DNA of 64,000 bases from Streptomyces mirabilis (GTDB lineage: Bacteria; Actinomycetota; Actinomycetes; Streptomycetales; Streptomycetaceae). The position numbers and the translations under genes were made by a program. Position 1 is the first letter of the stretch. The number at the start of each line of letters is the position of its first letter. Positions 47,261 to 55,071 of this stretch are shown here, in pieces. The notes beneath the pieces are model-generated. The model saw only the letters and a program-made list of their open reading frames with translations. It made no database searches and was not told the origin of the DNA. The DNA lies in NCBI RefSeq assembly GCF_018310535.1, contig NZ_CP074102.1:2046001-2110000 (forward strand), written 5' to 3'.

Positions 47261-49192
47261 TCAGCGAATGGGGCGGTGGACGTTTTCCTTCCGGCTCGGG
47301 CCGGGTGTCGCGTCGGCGATCCAGGGGCCTTCCCCGGACGGATCGATCACGCCCTGCTCCAGCCACTCGTACGTACCCGCCAGTACGCCCTTGACGACCT
47401 TGCGGTCGAGGTCGTCGGTGTTGCTCCACAGGCGGCCGAAGAGTTCGTCGACGCGGATGCGGGACTGACGGCAGAAGGCGTCGGCGAGCTGGTAGGCCTC
47501 GCGGCCGTGCTGCCCGGTGAGGCGCAGATGTTCGGCGCGGACGCAGGCCGCGCTCATCGCGAAGAGCTCGGCGCCGATGTCGACGATCCGGCCCAGGAAG
47601 CCCTGCTTGGTCTCCATCCGACCCTGCCAGCGGGACATGGCGTAGAAGGTGGAGCGGGCGAGCTTGCGGGCGTTGCGCTCGACGTAGCGCAGATGCGGGG
47701 AGAGATCCACGTGCCGGTTGAACTCGCCGTACGAGCGCGGGAGCTGACCCGGGCCCGCGACCAGTTTCGGCAGCCACTTGGCGTAGAAGACACCCGCGTT
47801 CGCGCCTGCCTTCGCCTTGTCCGAGAGGGACTTGTCGGGGTCGATGAGGTCACCGGCGACCGACAGGTGGGCGTCGACGGCCTCGCGGGCGATCAGCAGG
47901 TGCATGATCTCCGTGGAGCCCTCGAAGATCCGGTTGATGCGCAGGTCGCGCAGGATCTGCTCGGCGGGCACCGCCCGCTCGCCGCGCGCCGCCAGCGACT
48001 CGGCGGTCTCGAAGCCGCGGCCACCGCGGATCTGGACCAGTTCGTCGGCCATCAGGCAGCCCATCTCGGAGCCGTACAGCTTGGCGAGGGCGGCCTCGAT
48101 GCGGATGTCGTTGCGGTTCTCGTCGGCCATCTGGGAGGACAGGTCGACGACGGCTTCGAGGGCGAAGGTGGTGGCCGCGATGAAGGAGATCTTGGAGCCG
48201 ACGGCCTCGTGGAAGGCGACCGGCTTGCCCCACTGCTCGCGGGCCGCCGACCATTCGCGGGCGATCTTCAGACACCACTTGCCCGCGCCGACGCACATGG
48301 CGGGCAGTGAGAGGCGGCCGGTGTTGAGGGTGGTGAGGGCGATCTTCAGGCCCGCACCCTCCGGGCCGATCCGGTTCGCGGCCGGGACGCGGACCTGGTG
48401 GAAGCGGGTGACGCCGTTCTCCAGGCCGCGCAGGCCCATGAAGGCGTTGCGGTTCTCGACGGTGACGCCCTCGGAGCCGGCCTCCACCACGAACGCCGTG
48501 ATGCCGCCCTTGTGGCCCTCGGACTTCGGGACGCGCGCCATGACGACGAGCAGGTCGGCGACGACGCCGTTGGTCGTCCAGAGCTTCACCCCGTCGAGGA
48601 CGTACTCGTCGCCGTCCGGTACGGCGGTCGTGGCGAGCCGCGCCGGGTCGGAGCCGACGTCCGGCTCCGTGAGGAGGAAGGCCGAGATGTCGGTGCGGGC
48701 GCAGCGCGGCAGGAAGACGTCCTTCTGCTCCTGGGTGCCGAAGAGCTTCAGCGGCTGCGGTACGCCGATCGACTGGTGCGCGGACAGCAGGGCGCCGATC
48801 GCCGGGTTCGCGGAGCCGACGAGGGCGAGCGCCTTGTTGTAGTACACCTGGGTGAGGCCGAGGCCTCCGTACTTGGTGTCGATCTTCATGCCGAGGGCGC
48901 CGAGGTCCTTGAGGCCGTCGATGACCTCGTCCGGGATCTGTGCCTCGCGCTCGATACGGGCCGGGTCGATCTTCGTCTCGCAGAAGTCGCGCAGCTTGGC
49001 GAGGAACTCCTCGCCGCGCTGTACGTCGTCCTCGGCGGGCATGGGGTGCGGGTGGATCAGGTCGAGGCGGAAGCGGCCGAGGAACAGTTCCTTGGCGAAG
49101 CTGGGCTTGCGCCAGTCCTGTTCGCGGGCCGCCTCCGCGACCTGACGTGCCTCACGTTCAGTGACGGTGGGCTGGTGGGGTGTTGCGGACAT
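47261..49192 (-). CDS. Acyl-CoA dehydrogenase family protein (long form)
   Basis: The 643-residue flavoenzyme has the acyl-CoA dehydrogenase core: FLLTEPDVGSDPARLATTA in the FAD/acyl site, WTTNGVVADLLVVMARV, GLRGLENGV, and LRINRIFEGSTEIMHLLIARE near the helical C-domain. A C-terminal helical extension of about 200 residues makes it longer than the usual 380-400. It should oxidise an acyl-CoA in beta-oxidation, with electrons going to ETF. ATG 49192 (MSATPHQPTVTER) follows GAGGTGAG. A perfect palindrome ACCGATCGGT lies 44 bases upstream. It runs parallel to, but apart from, the secA-like pair. Confidence 0.9.
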   Translation of the reverse strand: MSATPHQPTVTEREARQVAEAAREQDWRKPSFAKELFLGRFRLDLIHPHPMPAEDDVQRGEEFLAKLRDFCETKIDPARIEREAQIPDEVIDGLKDLGALGMKIDTKYGGLGLTQVYYNKALALVGSANPAIGALLSAHQSIGVPQPLKLFGTQEQKDVFLPRCARTDISAFLLTEPDVGSDPARLATTAVPDGDEYVLDGVKLWTTNGVVADLLVVMARVPKSEGHKGGITAFVVEAGSEGVTVENRNAFMGLRGLENGVTRFHQVRVPAANRIGPEGAGLKIALTTLNTGRLSLPAMCVGAGKWCLKIAREWSAAREQWGKPVAFHEAVGSKISFIAATTFALEAVVDLSSQMADENRNDIRIEAALAKLYGSEMGCLMADELVQIRGGRGFETAESLAARGERAVPAEQILRDLRINRIFEGSTEIMHLLIAREAVDAHLSVAGDLIDPDKSLSDKAKAGANAGVFYAKWLPKLVAGPGQLPRSYGEFNRHVDLSPHLRYVERNARKLARSTFYAMSRWQGRMETKQGFLGRIVDIGAELFAMSAACVRAEHLRLTGQHGREAYQLADAFCRQSRIRVDELFGRLWSNTDDLDRKVVKGVLAGTYEWLEQGVIDPSGEGPWIADATPGPSRKENVHRPIR

Positions 49193-49235
49193 GAGGCTCA
49201 CCTCGCCGCGCATAGGGATCTTGGGGACCTTCGTT

Positions 49236-49245
49236 ACCGATCGGT
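49236..49245. promoter_or_regulatory. Palindrome ACCGATCGGT before the acyl-CoA dehydrogenase gene
   Basis: A perfect 10-base palindrome sits 44-53 bases upstream of the acyl-CoA dehydrogenase start, in the likely promoter region. TetR-type fatty-acid repressors use palindromes of this kind. The site is short and could occur by chance. Confidence 0.3.
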
Positions 49246-49356
49246 TCTACTCGATCGTATTTACCCGAATACGGGTGAGCCCACCAGTCCTCGCGCGCAT
49301 TCGCGTGAACGTGTACCCCATGGGTTTGGGCCGATGCCGGCCGATGTCGGTGGATG

Positions 49357-50163
49357 TCAGCCGATGTCGACGGAGTACGCCTTGGTGTCCAGCCGTCCCG
49401 AACCGCGGAAGACCTCGCTGCCCGACTCGACGCCGGAGAGGTACTTGTCGTTGCCGAGCAGCTTGCGGCGGACCAGGGCCTGAGTGAAGTCGTCGAGGTC
49501 GAGGGAGGCCTTGGTGGTGTTGGTGCGGCGGACGAAGGAGTACACCTTCCAGCCGATGTCGCCCTGGTAGATGTCCCACATGGCGCCGTCGAGGCTCACG
49601 CTGCCGTACTTGGTGCCGAGGGGGCCCGCACCGCCCTGCCGGTTGAGCCAGACCATGATTTCGTCGGTGGGCTGGTCCTGCCAGTCCGCGTTGTTCTTGG
49701 CGTGCAGCCACAGGTCGTACGCGACGTTCATGGTGCCGGGGTTGGAACTGACCGAAAACTCCCAGCTGGTCCTGACCGGCTTGCGGTCGCCGACCCGGAC
49801 GGGCAGTTCGGTGGCCGCCTTGTCGGTCTTCCAGCCCCAGTGCCAGCCGAGCACGGTACTGGCGTACGACTTGACGCTGTTCTCCTTGCCGGTCTTGCTG
49901 GTCCAGGTGTAGGTCGTGCCCCAGCCGATGGAGTCGCCGGAGCGCGAGGTGTCCCAGACGCACTGGGTGCCCGTGCCGTCGTCCTGCCCCCAGAGATTGT
50001 TGTTGACGTAGTACTTGCCCATCGTGACGGTGTCGAAGGCGCCGCACTTCTTGCTGGCCTCGCCCGCCTGGGCGACGGTGACACCCGCGGCGGCCGCGAG
50101 CGCCACCGTTCCCGCGAGCATCGTCTTCGCCTTCTTGGACAGGCGCGGTCGGCGGTGTTGCAT
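49357..50163 (-). CDS. Secreted GH12 endoglucanase/xyloglucanase
   Basis: The 268-residue protein has a signal peptide (residues 1-33) and a glycoside hydrolase family 12 beta-jelly-roll. The nucleophile is read as E168 in TDEIMVWLNRQGGAGPLG and the acid/base as E250 in SGSEVFRG. Members cut beta-1,4-glucans, and several prefer xyloglucan. ATG 50163 follows GGAAGGA. It is divergent from the LacI-family gene, and two LacI-type palindromes lie between them, so the regulator probably controls it. Confidence 0.9.
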   Translation of the reverse strand: MQHRRPRLSKKAKTMLAGTVALAAAAGVTVAQAGEASKKCGAFDTVTMGKYYVNNNLWGQDDGTGTQCVWDTSRSGDSIGWGTTYTWTSKTGKENSVKSYASTVLGWHWGWKTDKAATELPVRVGDRKPVRTSWEFSVSSNPGTMNVAYDLWLHAKNNADWQDQPTDEIMVWLNRQGGAGPLGTKYGSVSLDGAMWDIYQGDIGWKVYSFVRRTNTTKASLDLDDFTQALVRRKLLGNDKYLSGVESGSEVFRGSGRLDTKAYSVDIG

Positions 50164-50358
50164 CGAAGGTCCTTCCGGAAAACGGTCTGCGTACGCCTTC
50201 TCAGTGACCACCGGCGCTCGAAAGGTTGCCGCCGCACGGCGAAGTCCGGCGCGCGAAACCTACCGGCGCACGACACTGGAAACACGCCCGAGCACGGCAC
50301 GGCGAACATGCCGTCGCGCGGCACGACCACGACTCCCGACCCGCACCGCAAGAATCCA

Positions 50359-50374
50359 GTCGAAGCGCTTCGAC
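50359..50374. promoter_or_regulatory. LacI-family operator 1
   Basis: GTCGAAGCGCTTCGAC is a perfect 16-base palindrome with the central CG of LacI/GalR operators. It lies 108-123 bases upstream of the regulator start. Confidence 0.75.
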
Positions 50375-50446
50375 AACCTATGGACACCCACCACCCGTCG
50401 AGCTACTGTCGAGCCACCCTCACACGCCCTTGTCCGCAATGCGCAC

Positions 50447-50463
50447 TGTCGAAGCGCTTCACA
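50447..50463. promoter_or_regulatory. LacI-family operator 2
   Basis: TGTCGAAGCGCTTCACA has the same GTCGAAGCGCTTC core as operator 1, 88 bases downstream of it, and sits 19 bases before the regulator start. This position would block its own transcription when bound. Confidence 0.75.
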
Positions 50464-50481
50464 CAATGCTTGGAGAGCTGG

Positions 50482-51495
50482 ATGGTCACCCTCGCCGAGG
50501 TCGCCCAGCACGCCGGAGTCTCGGCGAGCACGGTGAGCTATGTCCTCAGCGGCAAGCGGTCCATCTCCGCGAGCACCCGGCACCGGGTCGAGCAGAGCAT
50601 CCAGGAGCTCGGCTACCACCCGAACGCGGGCGCCCGGGCCCTGGCGAGCAGCCGGTCCAACATCATCGCGCTGATGGTTCCGCTCCGTACCGACATGTAC
50701 GTACCCGTGATGATGGAGATCGCCATCGCGGTGGCGACCCACGCCCGCACGCACGGCTACGACGTGCTCCTGCTCACCGGCGAGGAGGGTCCCGACGCCG
50801 TGCGCCGCGTCACCGGCAGCGGGCTCGCCGACGCGATGATCCTGATGGACGTGGAGCTCGACGACGAACGGCTCCCGCTGCTGCGCCAGACGGACCAGCC
50901 CTCCGTACTGATCGGCCTGCCCGCCGACACCTCCGGCCTGACCTGCGTCGATCTCGACTTCGGCGCGACGGGCGCGCTGTGCGCCGAGCACCTCGCGCTG
51001 CTGGGCCACCGTGACATCGCTGTCATCGGCGAGGCCCCCGCGGTCTACGAGCGGCACACCGGCTTCGCCGAGCGCACCCTCGACGGGCTCCGGTCCCGTT
51101 CGAGGGAGTTGGGCCTGCGCGTGCTGCACCGCCCCTGCGAGGGAGGGTACGACGCGATGGCCCTGACCCTCGCCCGCATCCTCGACGAGCGCCCCGGCAC
51201 CACGGGCTTCGTCGTGCAGAACGAGTCCGCGGTCGAACCGCTGCTCGCGCTGTTGCGCCAGCAGGGCCGGGCCGTCCCCGAGGACATGTCGGTGATCGCG
51301 ATCTGCCCGGACCAGGTCGCGACACAGGCCTCGGTGCGGCTGACCTCGGTCGCCATCCCTGCGCAGGAGATGGGCCGGCTCGCCGTGGAGCATCTGATCG
51401 CCAAGTTGGAAGGGCACGGCAAGGACGAAGTCGTGCTCATCGCACCCGAGTTGACGGTACGGGCCAGCACGGGCCCGGCGCCGACCGCCGCCTGA
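50482..51495 (+). CDS. LacI-family transcriptional regulator of the glycan locus
   Basis: The 337-residue regulator has a LacI helix-turn-helix at about residues 2-25 (TLAEVAQHAGVSASTVSYVL), the hinge (NAGARALASSRSNIIALMVP) and a periplasmic-binding-protein-like sensing domain (VLIGLPADTSGLTCVDLDF, FVVQNESAV). It presumably binds GAAGCGCTTC palindromes and lets go in the presence of an oligosaccharide released from the polymer. ATG 50482 follows GGAGAG. It faces the GH12 gene and is followed by the GH31 gene, 148 bases downstream, in the same direction. Confidence 0.92.
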   Translation: MVTLAEVAQHAGVSASTVSYVLSGKRSISASTRHRVEQSIQELGYHPNAGARALASSRSNIIALMVPLRTDMYVPVMMEIAIAVATHARTHGYDVLLLTGEEGPDAVRRVTGSGLADAMILMDVELDDERLPLLRQTDQPSVLIGLPADTSGLTCVDLDFGATGALCAEHLALLGHRDIAVIGEAPAVYERHTGFAERTLDGLRSRSRELGLRVLHRPCEGGYDAMALTLARILDERPGTTGFVVQNESAVEPLLALLRQQGRAVPEDMSVIAICPDQVATQASVRLTSVAIPAQEMGRLAVEHLIAKLEGHGKDEVVLIAPELTVRASTGPAPTAA

Positions 51496-51591
51496 CCGGG
51501 GCCCGGCCACGCCACTCCCCGTCCCACCCCCTTCACCGCACCGCATCACACCGCACTGCCCCAGCGTTGTGCCCTCCTCGCCGGGCACCCC

Positions 51592-51630
51592 CATGTCTGC
51601 ATGTCTGCATTCCTCATGTCTGCATTCCTT
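51592..51630 (+). repeat. Short tandem repeat in the GH31 leader
   Basis: ATGTCTGCAT, ATGTCTGCATTCCTC and ATGTCTGCATTCCTT follow one another head to tail just ahead of the GH31 gene's AGGAG site. The repeat contains ATG codons and could form a short upstream reading frame or affect leader structure. Confidence 0.5.
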
Positions 51631-51643
51631 CAGGAGCGCCCCC

Positions 51644-53695
51644 GTGAATCAGCCTGCCGAAACCCAGACCCAGTCAGGCGCGGTCAGCCTCGCGCAGTCC
51701 TCCCCGACCGTCGGCACGTTCCGTGAGCGGGACGGCGCGCTGGAGTGGAGCGGCCGTCAGGAGACCGTCCGTATCGAGCCCTGGGGCCCGGACGCGGTCC
51801 GGGTCCGCGCACGCCTGGGCGGCCCCGTACTCGAAGGCCTCCCCGGCGCGCTCCTCGACGAGCCGCAGGTGACCGAGAGCACCGTCAAGATCCAGGACGG
51901 TGAGGGCCGGTTGACGGTCGGCGCACTGACCGTCGAGGTCGGCGCCGAGGGCCTGCTCCGCTTCCTCCGCACGGCCGACGGCACGGAACTCCTCGCCGAG
52001 GAGCGCGCTCACTTCTGGTGGCCCGGCCCGCGCCTGTACACCCCGACGGGAAACGGCCGCCACCGCCTGGAACAGCGCTTCGCCGCCTACGAGGGCGAGA
52101 AGCTGTACGGCCTCGGCCAGCACCAGCACGGACTGTTCGACCAGAAGGGCGCGGTCCTGGACCTGGTCCAGCGCAACGCCGAGGTCACCGTCCCGGTGCT
52201 CACGTCCAGCCGCGGGTACACGTTCCTGTGGAACTCCCCCGCGATCGGCCGGGTCGAGCTCGCGGGCAACGGCACCCGCTGGGTCGCCGACTCGGCCCGC
52301 CAGCTCGACTACTGGATCACCGCGGGCACCCCGGCCGACGCCCAGCGCCGCTACAGCGCCGCCACCGGCCGTACGCCGATGCTGCCCGAGTGGGCGGCCG
52401 GCTTCTGGCAGTGCAAGCTGCGCTACCGCACGCAGGACGAACTCCTCGACGTGGCACGGGAGTACAAGCGACGGGGACTGCCCCTGTCCGCCATCGTCTG
52501 CGACTTCTTCCACTGGACCCACCTGGGCGACTGGAAGTTCGACCCGGCGGAGTGGCCGGACCCGGCGGCGATGCAGCGCGAGCTCGCCGAACTCGGCGTC
52601 AAGCTGGTCGTGTCCGTCTGGCCGTCGGTCTCCCCGCTCTCCGAGAACCACCCGCTCATGGAGCAGCGCGGCTACTTCATCGGCACCGAGTACGGCCCGA
52701 TGGCCCACGCCGACTGGCCCGACAAAGAGGTCGCCTCCACCGTCCAGGTGGCCTTCTACGACGCGACGAACCCCGAGGCCCGTGACTTCCTGTGGTCGCG
52801 CGTGAAGGACAACTACCTTGACCCGTACGGTATTTCGGCCTTCTGGCTGGACGCCTGCGAGCCGGAGCTGAAGCCGGGCTTCCAGGAGAACCTGCGCTAC
52901 CACGCGGGCCCGGGTCTGGAGGTCGGCAACCTCTACCCCCGTGAGAACGCCCGCACCTTCTACGAGGGCATGCTCGCTGTCGGCGAGACCGAGGTCGTCA
53001 CTCTCAACCGCTCGGCGTGGGCGGGCAGTCAGCGCTACGGCGCCGCCCTGTGGTCCGGCGACATCGGCACCGACTTCGCGACCCTGCGCCGCCAGATCGC
53101 CGCGGGCCTCAACACCGCGCTCTCCGGCATCCCCTGGTGGAACACCGACATCGGCGGCTTCCACGGCGGCGACCCCGACGACCCGGCGTACCGCGAGGTG
53201 ATGGTCCGCTGGTTCCAGTTCGGCGCGCTCTCCCCGCTGATGCGCCTGCACGGCTTCCGCGACCCCGGTATGCCGCTGGGCCCCGACATGACCGGTGGCC
53301 CGAACGAGGTCTGGTCGTACGGCGAGGAGGCCGGCGCGATCCTGGAGAAGTATCTGCGGCTGCGCGAGCGTCTGAAGCCCTATGTGCTGGCTGTCATGCG
53401 GGAGGCCCACGAGGAGGGGCTGCCGGTGATGCGCCCGCTGTTCCTCGAGTTCCCCGAGGACCACGCGGCCTGGTCGGTCGACGACTCCTACCTCTTCGGC
53501 TCCGACCTCCTGGTCGCGCCCGTGCTCACGGCGGGCGCGACAGTGCGTACGGCGTACCTTCCGGCGGGCGCCTGGTGGACCGACGCGTGGACCGGTGAGA
53601 CGTACGAGGGCGGCGCGGCCGTCACCGTCGACGCCCCTCTGGATCGCATCCCGCTGTTCCTGCGGGACGGGGCGCGGCTGCCTGTGGCGGAGTAG
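51644..53695 (+). CDS. GH31 alpha-xylosidase-type glycoside hydrolase
   Basis: The 683-residue enzyme is a family 31 glycosidase. The nucleophile is D403 in AFWLDACEPE and the acid/base is read as D473 in LWSGDIGTDF; the SAWAGSQRYGAALWSGD wording is typical of YicI-like alpha-xylosidases rather than maltases. It would remove terminal alpha-1,6-xylose from the non-reducing end of xyloglucan oligosaccharides. There is no signal peptide, so it works in the cytoplasm. GTG 51644 has AGGAG 7 bases upstream. A strong terminator follows the gene. Confidence 0.9.
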   Translation: MNQPAETQTQSGAVSLAQSSPTVGTFRERDGALEWSGRQETVRIEPWGPDAVRVRARLGGPVLEGLPGALLDEPQVTESTVKIQDGEGRLTVGALTVEVGAEGLLRFLRTADGTELLAEERAHFWWPGPRLYTPTGNGRHRLEQRFAAYEGEKLYGLGQHQHGLFDQKGAVLDLVQRNAEVTVPVLTSSRGYTFLWNSPAIGRVELAGNGTRWVADSARQLDYWITAGTPADAQRRYSAATGRTPMLPEWAAGFWQCKLRYRTQDELLDVAREYKRRGLPLSAIVCDFFHWTHLGDWKFDPAEWPDPAAMQRELAELGVKLVVSVWPSVSPLSENHPLMEQRGYFIGTEYGPMAHADWPDKEVASTVQVAFYDATNPEARDFLWSRVKDNYLDPYGISAFWLDACEPELKPGFQENLRYHAGPGLEVGNLYPRENARTFYEGMLAVGETEVVTLNRSAWAGSQRYGAALWSGDIGTDFATLRRQIAAGLNTALSGIPWWNTDIGGFHGGDPDDPAYREVMVRWFQFGALSPLMRLHGFRDPGMPLGPDMTGGPNEVWSYGEEAGAILEKYLRLRERLKPYVLAVMREAHEEGLPVMRPLFLEFPEDHAAWSVDDSYLFGSDLLVAPVLTAGATVRTAYLPAGAWWTDAWTGETYEGGAAVTVDAPLDRIPLFLRDGARLPVAE

Positions 53696-53704
53696 CCGCG
53701 CGCG

Positions 53705-53735
53705 TGCGGGGGAGGCCGGGCGAGCCTCCCCCGCA
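53705..53735 (+). terminator. Terminator after the GH31 gene
   Basis: TGCGGGGGAGGC (53705-53716) pairs perfectly over 12 bases with GCCTCCCCCGCA (53724-53735) around a 7-base loop, 10 bases past the stop. Confidence 0.85.
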
Positions 53736-53812
53736 TGATCTGTGACGCTACTGTTGCCGGAACTATGGCCTCCATCACAGCCGAGGCGATCTTGGGCTGC
53801 TGAAGTCACCGG

Positions 53813-54304
53813 ATGGTGTACCTGCTCCTGCCGCTCGTCCCGGGGAGCCTGGTCGCGGCCTTCGCCTTCGTCGGGTACTGCTTCGGCACCCTCGGCCGGA
53901 TCGGCCTGCGGCAGGCCGACCGCGTGGTGTGGCTCCGCGTTGTCGCCGCCCTCATGGGGGCCGCCACGGCCGTTCTGTACGTGTGGGGCCTGCTCCATCT
54001 GGTCGGCGCGGTCATGGACGCGGAGGAGAACGGCGCCGACTCGGCACCGCTGCGGCCGTGTCGTACACCGGGCTGGGAGGAGTGGGCGCAGGACCCCGGC
54101 ATCGTGGACTACACGGTGCGCTATCTGCCCCTCCGGTTCGTCTGCGAGACGGGGGACGGGGACAGCTATGTCACCGACGCCGTTCCCGACTACCTGAACC
54201 CCAGCGTGTTGGGCTTCGCGCTGGCCGGCACCGGGTGTGCCGGTGCCGCGCGGCTCGTATCGCGACGGCCCGGCCCCCTCGCGACGCGGGGACCGGGCCG
54301 CTGA
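53813..54304 (+). CDS. Small membrane protein of unknown function
   Basis: The 163-residue protein has about three hydrophobic helices (near 3-25, 43-68 and 131-149) with a cysteine-bearing outer loop between helices 2 and 3 (PLRPCRTPGW, LRFVCETGDG), which could form a disulfide. No motif was recognised. The ATG at 53813 lacks an obvious ribosome binding site. It lies inside the carbohydrate locus between GH31 and the convergent GH12 gene, but nothing else ties it to glycan use. Its 3' end carries a strong hairpin. Confidence 0.6.
   Translation: MVYLLLPLVPGSLVAAFAFVGYCFGTLGRIGLRQADRVVWLRVVAALMGAATAVLYVWGLLHLVGAVMDAEENGADSAPLRPCRTPGWEEWAQDPGIVDYTVRYLPLRFVCETGDGDSYVTDAVPDYLNPSVLGFALAGTGCAGAARLVSRRPGPLATRGPGR
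54266..54300. terminator. Bidirectional hairpin between convergent genes
   Basis: CGGCCCGG-CCCC (from 54266) pairs with GGGG-CCGGGCCG (to 54300) over 12 pairs with one mismatch. It lies in the last codons of the small membrane protein and 23 bases from the GH12 stop, so it can serve both. Confidence 0.65.
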
Positions 54305-54322
54305 TGCCTCCTGGAGCGTCGG

Positions 54323-55036
54323 TCAACTACTGCTGACCGACAGGCTGTTGGTAGCGAAGTCCAGACCGCCGGACGAGGACGTTATCTCGAAGCCGAACTG
54401 CAGGTCGCCGATGGTCACGTTGCCGAACCATCCCTTGGTGTCCTTGATCCACTTGAGGATCGGCAGGACGTCGACGGTGCCGGAGGTGGAGTTCGAGGTG
54501 CGCACGAAGGAGAAGACGTCGTTGGATCCGTTGTTGCCCTTGTAGACGGTCCAGGTGTGGCCGCCGAGGGTGAGGGTGCCCTGCGAGGTGCCGAGCGGGC
54601 CGACGGCTCCGGTCTTGTTCACCCAGAGCATGACCTCGTACTTGTAGCCGGTGTCCCAGATGTCGTACGACGTGTTGTACGCGCCGGACGACGGGACCGT
54701 GACGTTGTAGCCGCTGCTGAGCGAGCCGAGCGAGGTGATCGACTTGTTGATCACCTTCTTGGCGTTCGGGTACGACTTGATGCCACCGGTGTTGGGGTGG
54801 TTGGCCCAAACACCCCAGTTGGTACCGGAGTTGGCCCAGATGCACTGGCTTCCCGCGCCGGAGCCCCAGATGTTGTTGTAGAGCGTGTACCCGTTGAGGC
54901 TGGTGTTCCCGTACTGCTCGCAGGAGCTCCAGACGGCCGCCTGGGCGGGGGCGGAGGCGAGGCCGACGGTGGCGCCGAGCGCGAGCGCGGGGGCCAGCAG
55001 GGCCTTGGCGGCCCTGCCGAGTGTCCGTGTTGCCAT
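54323..55036 (-). CDS. Second secreted GH12 endoglucanase/xyloglucanase
   Basis: The 237-residue protein has a signal peptide (1-33, AQA cleavage site) and a GH12 domain: nucleophile E134 in YKYEVMLWVNKTGAVGPLG and acid/base E217 in QFGFEITSSSGG. It differs clearly from the other GH12 in the locus (for example INKSITSLGSLSSGYN where the other has ASTVLGWHWGWK), so this is not a recent tandem duplicate. No carbohydrate-binding module is attached. It is the last gene of the leftward operon, 35 bases after the GH95 gene. Confidence 0.9.
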   Translation of the reverse strand: MATRTLGRAAKALLAPALALGATVGLASAPAQAAVWSSCEQYGNTSLNGYTLYNNIWGSGAGSQCIWANSGTNWGVWANHPNTGGIKSYPNAKKVINKSITSLGSLSSGYNVTVPSSGAYNTSYDIWDTGYKYEVMLWVNKTGAVGPLGTSQGTLTLGGHTWTVYKGNNGSNDVFSFVRTSNSTSGTVDVLPILKWIKDTKGWFGNVTIGDLQFGFEITSSSGGLDFATNSLSVSSS

Positions 55037-55071
55037 GGTGTCCCTTCCATGGGTGGGGGGAACTGCGGGTG

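Larger units (their letters stand above)
50164..50481. promoter_or_regulatory. Divergent promoter region between the GH12 gene and the lacI-family gene
   Basis: The 318 bases have no credible gene. They hold two LacI-family palindromes (annotated separately), both nearer to the regulator gene than to the GH12 gene, as expected for autoregulation. Promoter hexamers were not fixed by eye. Confidence 0.6.
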
